The position numbers and the translations under genes were made by a program. Positions 7,217 to 13,438 of a stretch of DNA of 13,438 nt are shown here, in pieces. The stretch covers positions 1 to 13,438 of the forward strand of contig UQSV01000049.1 in the NCBI GenBank assembly GCA_900543875.1, read 5' to 3'. The DNA is from an uncultured Coriobacteriaceae bacterium. Lineage in GTDB: Bacteria > Actinomycetota > Coriobacteriia > Coriobacteriales > Atopobiaceae. Every line of letters begins with the position of its first letter. The first letter of the stretch is position 1. The notes below the pieces were generated by a model. That model worked only from the letters and a program-made list of their open reading frames with translations, searched no databases and was not told where the DNA came from.

Positions 7217-8405
7217 AGAGCTTGCGGGGCGTGGGCTCCATGCAGCGGTGCTCGTGCACGGCGGCAAGCGCGGCGGCCTGCGCGGCGACGTCTCCCGCCT
7301 TGAGGGCCCGACCGTAGGCGTCGGCGTCAAGGATGGCCTGCTCGAAGCGCTCCGGCGTAAAGCCGTAAGGCGCACGGCCCCACTCGTTGGTTGCCTGGGC
7401 GCGCTCGACGATGCCCGCAAGCGCCTCGCACCCGCACTCGATGTCGGCAAGCGTCACGGGCAGACCCAGCTCGCGGTTAAGCGCAGCAAAGCGCGCGAGG
7501 TCCTCGGGCGCATCGTCGAACGCCTTGAGCACGAGCACGCCAAACGAGACGACCTCGCCGTGCAGGTGGCGGCCAGCCGCCACGCCCATGCCCGTGTAGG
7601 CGTTGTAGAAGGCGTGGGCCGTGCTCGAGTTGAAGTAGTAGGCGCCCTGCTTGGCCGCGAGGTTCGTGGTCATGTTCGAGACGAGGCCCGTCGAGATGAT
7701 GATGTCGAGGATGACCTGCTCAAGCTCGTAGCTCGACGTGCGGGCGCGCTTGTCGGCCAGGGCCTTGGCGCCGTAGTCGAACAGCGGGCGCTCACAGGAG
7801 ACGGCCAGCGCGCGGCCCATGAGCGGAGTGTGCGGCAGGTCGAGGTCTCGGCTCGAGAGCTCGACCTCGGGCTGCTTGGAGAGGGCGTCGCCGATGCCCG
7901 CCCAGAAGTAGTCGTCGGGACTCTCGGAGATGACCTGCGTGTCGATGAAGGAATGGATGGGCGGCTCGGAGGGGAAGAAGTAATTGTCGACCGAGCCATC
8001 GTCCTTGTAGAAGACGCCGATGGCCGTCACGGGCGCGCAGTTGGACGCCACCGTGGGGAACGTGAAGAGCGGCTTGCCAGCAAGCTCGGCGATCTCCTTG
8101 GTCTCATCGATGGCGCGGCCGCCGCCCATGCCAAAGACCATGTCTGCCGCGAGCACGCGGGGGTCTTCCGCGAGCTCGGCCGCTACGCTGTGGCGCGGCT
8201 GGCCACCGTACCAGATGCAGTCGGTGACCGTGATGCTCGTGCCCTCGAGCGCGGCGATGAGGCGCGGGGCAGCCTTCTCCATGGCGGTCTTGCCGCCAAT
8301 GACCACCGCGCGCGTGCCAAAGCGGCGCGTGACCTGCGCCACAGCCTTGTAGGCGTCAACGCCCACGGTGTAGCTGGGCAGATAGTTGGTGCTGGTAAGA
8401 TCCAT
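7215..8405 (-). CDS. Iron-type alcohol dehydrogenase family protein (glycerol dehydrogenase-like)
   Basis: This 396-residue cytoplasmic enzyme belongs to the metal-dependent (iron-type) alcohol dehydrogenases and most resembles the glycerol dehydrogenase branch, which oxidises polyols with NAD+. It has the nucleotide-binding GGGRAIDETK (94-103), the family stretch PTVASNCAPVTA (117-128), and the three expected metal ligands: Asp173 (in GIGDALSK), His264 (in TAHAFYN) and His282 (in LHGE). In glycerol dehydrogenases these hold Zn2+; in other members, Fe2+. I placed the start at the ATG at 8405, which GGGAGG precedes by 9 nt; an in-frame ATG at 8435 lies upstream of that Shine-Dalgarno site and overlaps the promoter. 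Its promoter carries a TTGACCA motif that also occurs upstream of the neighbouring gntR gene, which suggests control by that regulator. The substrate cannot be read from sequence, so glycerol is only the default guess and no gene symbol is given. Confidence 0.88.
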   Translation of the reverse strand: MDLTSTNYLPSYTVGVDAYKAVAQVTRRFGTRAVVIGGKTAMEKAAPRLIAALEGTSITVTDCIWYGGQPRHSVAAELAEDPRVLAADMVFGMGGGRAIDETKEIAELAGKPLFTFPTVASNCAPVTAIGVFYKDDGSVDNYFFPSEPPIHSFIDTQVISESPDDYFWAGIGDALSKQPEVELSSRDLDLPHTPLMGRALAVSCERPLFDYGAKALADKRARTSSYELEQVILDIIISTGLVSNMTTNLAAKQGAYYFNSSTAHAFYNAYTGMGVAAGRHLHGEVVSFGVLVLKAFDDAPEDLARFAALNRELGLPVTLADIECGCEALAGIVERAQATNEWGRAPYGFTPERFEQAILDADAYGRALKAGDVAAQAAALAAVHEHRCMEPTPRKL

Positions 8406-8435
8406 GAGAAAGGGCCTCCCTCGATAATCAAGCAT

Positions 8436-8451
8436 TTGACCATTCTAGGTC
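8436..8451 (-). promoter_or_regulatory. Candidate -10 box and GntR operator of the dehydrogenase gene
   Basis: Reading the minus strand, GACC-TAGAAT-GGTC (8451-8438) brackets a -10-like TAGAAT (8447-8442) and continues into TGGTCAA (8442-8436). The same 7-mer occurs three times upstream of gntR. A TTGGGC lies 19 bp upstream of the -10 as a weak -35. A protein bound here would cover the -10 box, which fits repression. Confidence 0.45.
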
Positions 8452-8524
8452 TGATATCGGGGGATGGCCCAAACTGAAAAGGCTCTATTACGCGAGCGGC
8501 GGGCGCGGCGTCCTTCTCACCGCA

Positions 8525-8605
8525 CACCCATTCCTACGCATCCAGCAAACTCGTGCACCCGTTTCTACGCACTCAGCGGCCTTCTAGCGCGAAAAGCGGG
8601 CGCGC
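8525..8605. repeat. Second copy of the CACCC-type intergenic repeat, upstream of the dehydrogenase gene
   Basis: This stretch lines up without shift with 7103-7184. The CACCC units are 31 bp apart in both (8525 and 8556; 7103 and 7134). The right half (from 8556) matches at about 40 of 51 positions by my count, with most differences being transitions. Shared cores include CACTCAGCGGCC here and the TGCTCAGTGGCC counterpart there. The 11-bp stem seen in the other copy is degraded here. It lies between the dehydrogenase promoter and the gntR stop. Confidence 0.5.
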
Positions 8606-8630
8606 AGGATGGAGACATGGCGCAGCGATG

Positions 8631-8664
8631 GTCGAGAAACCCTAGCAGTCGAGAAGCCCTAGCG
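8631..8664. repeat. 17-bp tandem repeat across the gntR stop codon
   Basis: GTCGAGAAACCCTAGCA (8631-8647) is followed at once by GTCGAGAAGCCCTAGCG (8648-8664), 15 of 17 bases identical. The second copy contains the gntR stop codon (8659-8661) and its last coding base triplet. It looks like a small local duplication. Confidence 0.55.
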
Positions 8665-9393
8665 CGTGCGCACCGAGCTGATGACACAGCGATTGGCCGG
8701 CATCCAGACGCTGCCCCACTCGACGGGCGTGCCGTCGTCGAGGCGAACGAGTTGGTCGAGGTCGAGCACCGGGGAGCGCTCGCCGCAGCGCAGCCAGCGG
8801 CCGCGCTTCTTGCCGGCGGCGCGGGCGCTATAGGTCATCTCGGCAGCGCCAATTGACTGGCCACTCGTGCGCTCGACGGCGTCGAACAGGCCCTCGCGCT
8901 CGAAGTCGATGTTCTCGAGGCCAGGGCACGGCTCGAGGTTCACGCGGCTCTCGATGAGCATGACCGGCTCGTCCTCGACGAAGCGCACGCGCATGAGGTA
9001 GAGGTAGGGCGACCCCTCGGCGATCTGCAGGCTGCGGGCGCACACGCGGCTCGCGCGCTCGATGCGCTTGTCGACCACCTTGGTGGTGAACTCGATGCCC
9101 TGCTCGGTCATCGACTCGGCGAAGGAGTGGAGCTTGTTGCCCGAGGGGCGCGCCATGACCGGCTCGATGACGAAGGTACCGCGGCCGCGCTGCTGCACGA
9201 GCAGCCCCTCCTCGACCAGGGAGCGGATGCCCTTCTGCACGGTGCCGCGCGACAGGTGCAGCATCGCCATGAGCTCGTGCTCGGAGGGAATGCGCTCGTC
9301 GACGCCCCACTCCTTGGAGTAGATCTTCTCGCGGACGTAGTCGGCCACCTGCACGTAGAGAAGCGAGGTGTCCTTCTTCTCGAAGTCCGACAT
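8659..9393 (-). CDS. GntR-family transcriptional regulator, HutC/UTRA type
   Basis: This 244-residue protein has an N-terminal GntR winged helix-turn-helix (about 10-77), with the typical RIPSEHELMAMLHLSRGTVQ (34-53) and the wing RGRGTFV (69-75). A C-terminal UTRA effector domain follows (about 95-240), recognised by its family pattern near the end, DDGTPVEWGSVW (219-230). Such proteins bind small metabolites, often sugars, sugar phosphates or amino-acid derivatives, and usually act as repressors. I chose the ATG at 9393, which AGGAAGG precedes by 8 nt; a frame open further upstream runs through the operator-like promoter region. Three TTGACCA/TGGTCAA sites lie upstream of this gene and one at the dehydrogenase promoter, so autoregulation and control of the dehydrogenase are likely. 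The ligand is unknown. Confidence 0.9.
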   Translation of the reverse strand: MSDFEKKDTSLLYVQVADYVREKIYSKEWGVDERIPSEHELMAMLHLSRGTVQKGIRSLVEEGLLVQQRGRGTFVIEPVMARPSGNKLHSFAESMTEQGIEFTTKVVDKRIERASRVCARSLQIAEGSPYLYLMRVRFVEDEPVMLIESRVNLEPCPGLENIDFEREGLFDAVERTSGQSIGAAEMTYSARAAGKKRGRWLRCGERSPVLDLDQLVRLDDGTPVEWGSVWMPANRCVISSVRTR

Positions 9394-9441
9394 TGCTCGG
9401 GCCTTCCTCGTGGGCGCCGCGACGACACGTGCGCCGGCTGC

Positions 9442-9462
9442 GTCAACTTGACCAGTTGACCA
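9442..9462 (-). promoter_or_regulatory. Tandem operator-like sites upstream of gntR
   Basis: TTGACCA occurs at 9448-9454 and again at 9456-9462, an 8-bp-spaced direct repeat. GTCAAC (9442-9447) and GTTGAC (9455-9460) form an overlapping inverted repeat. The site is 49-69 bp upstream of the gntR start. On the minus strand it directly follows a weak TGTATT-type -10. Confidence 0.5.
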
Positions 9463-9500
9463 ATACACGTTGAAGTTTAACGCGAGCAAGGCTCTTCCAC

Positions 9501-9535
9501 CAACTCAACAGTTGCCAATTCACAGAGTGGTCAAC
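9501..9535. promoter_or_regulatory. Upstream palindrome and third TTGACCA-type site of the gntR promoter region
   Basis: CAACT-CAAC-AGTTG (9501-9514) is a perfect 5-bp-arm palindrome, and TGGTCAA lies at 9528-9534 in the opposite orientation to the tandem sites at 9448-9462. Their grouping within about 100 bp suggests cooperative binding or looping by the GntR protein. Confidence 0.35.
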
Positions 9536-9583
9536 CTACGCTGAGCTGCAAATTTATTATGCTTTCAAACCTTTTGTAAGTCC

Positions 9584-10405
9584 TTACATAGAGGCCGAGA
9601 AGCGCTTGCCATATTCCGACAGGCGCTGAATGAGGCACTCGTGGGCATGCTCGAAGACCTCGTGGAAGAACTCCTCAGTGAAGAGGCTGTAGTCTGGCAC
9701 GCCGTCGATGTGGTGCTCCTGGTTGCTGCGCACGATTCCCTCGACCACGTCGCACGACCTCTCGACGTCCACCTTACCCACCGAATACTGCGGAAACGCC
9801 GCCGTCTGCTCGATGAGCTCGGGCGTGGCCTTGCACGTGAGGGTGATGGGCAGGGTGCGCCCGTACTTGTCGAAGTCGCCCTGCTTGCGAATGCGCGTGC
9901 GCTCGCCAGCCGGCACGTGATACTCCTGCAGCCAGGCATGTGTGGCGGTGTTGTAGGCGTTGTCGCACATGAGGTGCGCCCAGGCGCCCAACACCACGTC
10001 GCTCGCGTGGTAGCCAGGGCTGTTAAGCAGGGCTTCGATGCGCTCGTGAACAGCAGGTTTGGCGGGAATGACAAAATGACCACCCGCCTTTGAGATCTCC
10101 ACGCCCTCCTCCACCGTGATGTTCGCGGGGCCTAGAGGAACGTCTGTGGGCAACTTGCGCGCAGGCTCCACGTAGAGGTCCCAGAACTCACGCTCGCGCG
10201 GGATGGGGATGGAGCAGGGGTCGGCGAAGTGGGTGAGCTGGTAGGGCAGGATACCCGAGGGCTTGGGCAGCATGTATCCCACGTAGACGTCTGGCACGAG
10301 ATTGCCAAATAGGAAGGCGTTGGCGTCGCGGATGCCAAAGTCCGAGAGCGGTCCCGTGGCAAGAAGGCGCTGGGTGTGAGCGATATGTATGTTCCAACTA
10401 GGCAT
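9584..10405 (-). CDS. Zinc-dependent phospholipase C-like protein of unknown role
   Basis: The 273-residue product begins MPSWNIH and shows a spread of metal-binding residues like the zinc-dependent phospholipase C/S1-P1 nuclease fold: His7 and His10, Asp39 (in LVPDVY), His59 (in THFADP), the HxxxD pair His144 and Asp148 (in AHLMCDN), and His156. Known secreted relatives hydrolyse phosphatidylcholine or nucleic acids with three Zn2+. Here no signal peptide is present, so the protein is probably cytoplasmic and its substrate unknown. The start is uncertain. An in-frame ATG at 10444 would add 13 residues, and neither start has a clear Shine-Dalgarno sequence. I prefer 10405 because the PSWNIH stretch looks like the conserved family N-terminus. 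The gene is alone, 190 bp upstream of gntR and 213 bp after pheT. A 14-bp palindrome, TGTAAGTCCTTACA (9575-9588), overlaps its stop codon. Confidence 0.7.
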   Translation of the reverse strand: MPSWNIHIAHTQRLLATGPLSDFGIRDANAFLFGNLVPDVYVGYMLPKPSGILPYQLTHFADPCSIPIPREREFWDLYVEPARKLPTDVPLGPANITVEEGVEISKAGGHFVIPAKPAVHERIEALLNSPGYHASDVVLGAWAHLMCDNAYNTATHAWLQEYHVPAGERTRIRKQGDFDKYGRTLPITLTCKATPELIEQTAAFPQYSVGKVDVERSCDVVEGIVRSNQEHHIDGVPDYSLFTEEFFHEVFEHAHECLIQRLSEYGKRFSASM

Positions 10406-10486
10406 GGGGCTAATGGTAGCACGTGCCTGCGAGGGGTCAGCCATCCGCGCGCGGCTGCAACCAAACGCTTACGTGACCGGAGAAGT

Positions 10487-10554
10487 GGGACAGTTGCTCA
10501 GGCACCTATTGTCCCAGATTGGGACAGTTGCTCAGGCAGGCATTGTCCCAGATC
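10487..10554. repeat. Two tandem 34-bp repeats, each able to form a hairpin
   Basis: Copies at 10487-10520 and 10521-10554 match at 30 of 34 positions and share the block GGGACAGTTGCTCAGGCA. Each copy has ends GGGACA and TGTCCC, so each can fold on itself, and the two could pair with each other. They lie downstream of pheT and upstream of the phospholipase-like gene. The form is that of REP-type intergenic repeats. Confidence 0.75.
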
Positions 10555-10556
10555 AG

Positions 10557-10592
10557 GGGGGGGCGAGCCCGCTTACACGGACTCGCCCCCCC
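10557..10592 (-). terminator. Strong GC hairpin downstream of pheT, possible terminator
   Basis: GGGGGGGCGAG (10557-10567) and CTCGCCCCCCC (10582-10592) form a perfect 11-bp stem with a 14-nt loop, 27 bp after the pheT stop. There is no U-run on either side. It may end the pheST transcript by pausing, or protect its 3' end, but it is not a classic Rho-independent terminator. Confidence 0.5.
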
Positions 10593-10618
10593 AGCGGAGC
10601 ATATGAGACGGGCAGCCG

Positions 10619-13081
10619 CTAGCCGCGGACCTCGCCGCCGGTGGAACGGCAGACCTTGGTCACGAGCTTCTCGTGGGCGCGCTCGACCTCGTCGCTCGTG
10701 AGCGTGTGATCGCTCGCGCGATAGGTCAGCTGGAAGGCCATGGATTTCTTGCCCAGGCCAACGCGCACCGGGTCGCGGTAGACGTCGAACAGGCGGGCGC
10801 TCTCGAGCAGCTTGCCGCCGGCACTCGTGATGCGTTGCATGAGCATCTCGCAGGTGACGTCCTCGTCGACCACGATGGCGAGGTCGTGCGTGATGGCCGG
10901 CAGTGTGGGCACGTCCTGGTAGGGCAGCTCGCGGGCGGCAAGGCGCAGTAGGTGCTGCTCGGACAGCTCGAAGGCCACAACGTCGGCGTCGATGCCAAAG
11001 TTGGCAAGGCTCGTGGGGTGCACGTTGCCCACCCAGCCAAGCAGCTCGCCGCCGGCGTAGACCTCGGCCGCACGGCCGGGCTGCAGCCACGGGTACTGCT
11101 CGGGGTCTGCCACCTTGAAGCGCACCTTGGTGACGCGCAGGGCCTGCAGCAGGCGCTCGACCACGCCCTTGGCGTCGAAGAAGTCGAGGGGCTGGTGCTT
11201 CTCGTTCCAGCCGTCGAGGCCCCAGGCGCCGGAGAGCACGCCGCAGACGTAGCGCGGCTCGTCGGGAAGCGTGCGTTTCTCATGGCCAAAGAAGACGCGG
11301 CCCTGCTCGTAGAGGGCAACGTCGGGCACGCCGTGGTCGTGGTTGTAGGCCACGCTGCGCAGCAGGCCCGGCAGGATCGAACGGCGCATCTCGGAGTTGT
11401 TGGCGAGCAGCGGGTTCATGATGCGCACAGGCACACCGCGGCCAACCTTGGTGATGTTGGCGCGCTCGAGGTCGCCGTCCTCGGCGAAGCAGTAGGTGAA
11501 GGTCTCGGAGAGGCCGCAGGAGCGCAGCGTGCGGCCAATGAGTTGCATGCGCTGCTGGTCAACCGTGAGACCACCGTGGTGGTTCTTGGCACCGGGCAGC
11601 GTGGGCTCGACGCGGTCCATGCCCCACAGGCGCAGGACCTCCTCGATGAGGTCGGCCTCACGGGTGAGGTCCGGTCGGCTCGTGGGCGCCACGACCTCGA
11701 AGTCGTTGCCACCCTTCTGCGGCACGACGGCACAGCCCAGGCGCTCGAGCAGGTGGGCGATCTCGTCTTTGGTGATGGGGGCACCGCAGACGCTGCGCAC
11801 ACGGTCGCCGCGCAGGGCGATGCGGGCGGCCTTGACGGGCATGGGGTACTCGTCAACGCGGCCGCGGCAGACGGTGGCACCGCAGCAGCTCTCGAAGAGG
11901 GCGGCGGCGATGTCGGCGACCTCCTCGCAATTGGCGGCGTCGACCTGGCGCTCGAAGCGGATCGAGGCCTCGCTCATGAGGTTGAGATTGCGGCTCGTGC
12001 GCGAGATGTGGCTCTTGTCGAAGCAGGCGCTCTCGAGCAGGACGTCGACCGTGGTCTCGTCGATCTCGGAGTTGAGGCCGCCCATGACGCCGGCCAGGGC
12101 CACCGGGCGCTCGCCGTCGTCGGTGATGACGGCCATGTCGGAGGTGAGCACGCGGTCCTGGTTGTCGAGCGTGGTGAGCTGCTCGCCCTCGCGAGCGGCG
12201 CGCACGACGATGTGGCGCTTGCCATCGCGCTCGGAGAGCTTGCCCAGGTCAAAGGCGTGCAGCGGCTGGCCGGTGAGGTACATCACGTAGTTGGTGACGT
12301 CCACGACGTTGTTGATGGGACGGCTGCCGGCGGCGATGACGCGACGGGCGAGCCACTCGGGCGACGGGCCGATCTTGACGCCGCGCACCACGCGGGCGAC
12401 GTAGCGGCTGCACAGCTCGGTGTCGGCGATCTTGACGTCGACGAGGTCCGCGCTCTTGGGGCCCTCCTCGTGCTGGATCGCGGGCAGCTCGATGTGGGTG
12501 TCCTCGTCGAGTACGGCGCCCACCTCGGTGGCCATGCCCACGTAGGACAGGCAATCGGGACGGTTGGGCGTGATCTCGCAGTCGAGCACCGTGTCGGAGG
12601 TGCCGCGGTAGTCGGTGAAGGGCATGCCCACGGGGGCGTCCTCAGGCAGAATCATGATGCCGGAGTGTTCGCCGCCCAGGCCAAGCTCGCGTTCGGAGCA
12701 GTTCATGCCGCAGGACTCGACGCCGCGCAGCTTGCTCTTCTTGATCTTGAGATCGCCGGGCAGCACGGCGCCGATCATCGCGACGACGATCTTGTCGCCC
12801 TCCTCGAAGTTCTGGGCGCCGCAGACGATCTGCAGCGGGGTGGGGTTGCCCTGCTCGTCCAGGTTCTTGTCGCCCACGGAGACCTTGCAGAGCCACATGT
12901 GGTCGGAGTCGGGGTGCGGCTGCTTGGAGACGACCTGGCCCACGACGACGTGGTCGAGGTCCGCGCCGAGGCGCTCGATCGTCTCGACCTCAGTGCCGGT
13001 GCGAATCAGCTCGGTGTAGAGGACGTGCGGGTCGGCGGGCAGGTCCACCATGGAGCCGAGCCACTCATATGAAATGCGCAT
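10619..13081 (-). CDS. pheT: Phenylalanyl-tRNA synthetase beta subunit
   Basis: This 820-residue cytoplasmic protein is the large subunit of the alpha2-beta2 enzyme that charges tRNA-Phe. Domains in order: N-terminal B1 part starting MRISYEWL, an EMAP-like OB tRNA-binding domain (about 43-155) with SCGMNCSERELGLGG (123-137), the B3/B4 editing domain that removes mischarged Tyr (roughly 210-385, introduced by the TPNRPDCLS signature at 171-179), B5, the inactive catalytic-like core, and the C-terminal FDX-ACB anticodon-binding domain (about 725-820). The length is slightly above the common 790-800. The ATG at 13081 has AAAGG 9 nt upstream. pheS lies 54 bp upstream on the same strand, the usual pheST operon. 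Any attenuator or T-box would lie upstream of pheS, outside the window. A strong hairpin follows the stop. Confidence 0.97.
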   Translation of the reverse strand: MRISYEWLGSMVDLPADPHVLYTELIRTGTEVETIERLGADLDHVVVGQVVSKQPHPDSDHMWLCKVSVGDKNLDEQGNPTPLQIVCGAQNFEEGDKIVVAMIGAVLPGDLKIKKSKLRGVESCGMNCSERELGLGGEHSGIMILPEDAPVGMPFTDYRGTSDTVLDCEITPNRPDCLSYVGMATEVGAVLDEDTHIELPAIQHEEGPKSADLVDVKIADTELCSRYVARVVRGVKIGPSPEWLARRVIAAGSRPINNVVDVTNYVMYLTGQPLHAFDLGKLSERDGKRHIVVRAAREGEQLTTLDNQDRVLTSDMAVITDDGERPVALAGVMGGLNSEIDETTVDVLLESACFDKSHISRTSRNLNLMSEASIRFERQVDAANCEEVADIAAALFESCCGATVCRGRVDEYPMPVKAARIALRGDRVRSVCGAPITKDEIAHLLERLGCAVVPQKGGNDFEVVAPTSRPDLTREADLIEEVLRLWGMDRVEPTLPGAKNHHGGLTVDQQRMQLIGRTLRSCGLSETFTYCFAEDGDLERANITKVGRGVPVRIMNPLLANNSEMRRSILPGLLRSVAYNHDHGVPDVALYEQGRVFFGHEKRTLPDEPRYVCGVLSGAWGLDGWNEKHQPLDFFDAKGVVERLLQALRVTKVRFKVADPEQYPWLQPGRAAEVYAGGELLGWVGNVHPTSLANFGIDADVVAFELSEQHLLRLAARELPYQDVPTLPAITHDLAIVVDEDVTCEMLMQRITSAGGKLLESARLFDVYRDPVRVGLGKKSMAFQLTYRASDHTLTSDEVERAHEKLVTKVCRSTGGEVRG

Positions 13082-13135
13082 TCGTGTAAGCCTTTCTGTT
13101 GCGCGTGAGGCGTGCGGGTTTGCGAGGTGCTCGCG

Positions 13136-13438
13136 CTAGAACTGGGACAGGAAGCGCATGTCGCCGGTCATGAGCATGCGCAGGTCGGGCAGGTCGTAGC
13201 GCAGGGCCGCGACGCGCTCGGCGCCGATGCCAAAGGCAAAGCCCGTGTACTTCTCGTGGTCGACGCCGCAGTTATCGAGCACGTTGGGGTCGACCATGCC
13301 GCAGCCCAGAATCTCGAGCCAGCCGGTGCCCTTGCAGAAGCGGCAGCCCTTGCCGCCGCAGACGCCGCACGACACGTCGACCTCGCAGCTGGGCTCGGTG
13401 AACGGGAAGAAGTGCGGGCGGTAGCGCGTGGCGCGGTC
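13136..13438 (-). CDS. pheS: Phenylalanyl-tRNA synthetase alpha subunit, C-terminal part (runs off the right edge)
   Basis: The last 100 codons of the catalytic subunit are present; the gene continues beyond position 13438. The visible part starts in the class II core with TRYRPHFFPFTEPSCEVDV and contains motif 3, FGIGAERVAALRYDLPDLR, which binds ATP. A four-cysteine stretch C-x2-C-x4-C-x2-C (CGVCGGKGCRFC) may hold a metal; similar cysteines occur in many bacterial PheS proteins. The protein ends MTGDMRFLSQF, the normal family ending. It partners with PheT, encoded 54 bp downstream. The stop is TAG at 13138-13136; the start cannot be seen. Confidence 0.96.
   Translation of the reverse strand, partial: DRATRYRPHFFPFTEPSCEVDVSCGVCGGKGCRFCKGTGWLEILGCGMVDPNVLDNCGVDHEKYTGFAFGIGAERVAALRYDLPDLRMLMTGDMRFLSQF

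Noticed and set aside
8464..8856. Plus-strand 130-codon frame between the dehydrogenase and gntR genes
   Set aside because: It overlaps the dehydrogenase promoter, the repeat and the end of gntR, and has no ribosome-binding site or family signature.
4149..10472. Shared 11-mer CAAACGCTTAC at 4149-4159 and 10462-10472, both between genes
   Set aside because: Many shared 11-mers are expected by chance in 13 kb, and no further symmetry or matching spacing supports an operator.
10952..13072. Long plus-strand open frame (706 codons) opposite pheT
   Set aside because: It is a mirror of the pheT coding sequence in a GC-rich genome, with low-complexity Val/Gly/His/Asp composition and no recognisable family.
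13340..13375. Cysteine cluster in the visible part of pheS as a separate small zinc-finger gene starting at the GTG at 13375
   Set aside because: The frame stays open upstream to the window edge and encodes typical PheS sequence, so this is an internal part of pheS.

Overview
The window is GC-rich and densely coded, and its genes point to a Gram-positive anaerobe of the class Coriobacteriia (Olsenella/Atopobium/Collinsella type). That placement is an inference from base composition, an E. coli-type fermentative D-lactate dehydrogenase beside pyruvate kinase, and a small 'PSWNIH' zinc-phospholipase-like protein of a kind I associate with this class. It is not proven by any marker here. Most genes are core metabolism or housekeeping. 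I see no prophage, transposase, CRISPR array, rRNA or tRNA.

Layout, left to right. (1) Positions 89-3956, minus strand: a P2A-type Ca2+-transporting ATPase followed 4 bp later by rsgA, which encodes the ribosome-assembly GTPase; they look like one transcript. (2) Positions 3957-4357: a 401-bp divergent promoter region with an 11-bp inverted repeat at the ATPase start and repeats plus a leader hairpin before ldhA. (3) Positions 4358-6953, plus strand: ldhA (D-lactate dehydrogenase) and pyk (pyruvate kinase), each with its own terminator. Together they take phosphoenolpyruvate to pyruvate to D-lactate, making ATP and regenerating NAD+. (4) Positions 7215-9393, minus strand: a metal-dependent alcohol/glycerol dehydrogenase-like enzyme and a GntR/HutC-type regulator. 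Copies of one 7-bp motif (TTGACCA) lie in the promoter regions of both, so the regulator probably controls itself and the dehydrogenase. (5) Positions 9584-10405, minus strand: a zinc-phospholipase-C-like protein of unknown role with no signal peptide. (6) Positions 10619-13438, minus strand: pheT and the 3' end of pheS, which runs off the right edge; these are the two subunits of phenylalanyl-tRNA synthetase.

The most unusual material is between genes. Two related repeats flank the dehydrogenase gene, one of them a 136-bp nested palindrome that starts at the dehydrogenase stop codon. A tandem pair of 34-bp hairpin repeats lies downstream of pheT. These look like dispersed intergenic repeat families, but only a genome-wide search can show that. 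I found no clear new multi-gene system. The best leads are the gntR operator set, the repeat elements, a possible translation-controlling hairpin before the Ca2+-ATPase, and the uncharacterised phospholipase-like protein.

The first 88 bases hold no gene I can support. A GTG-started minus-strand frame opens at position 69 and runs off the left edge, but it is too short to judge.
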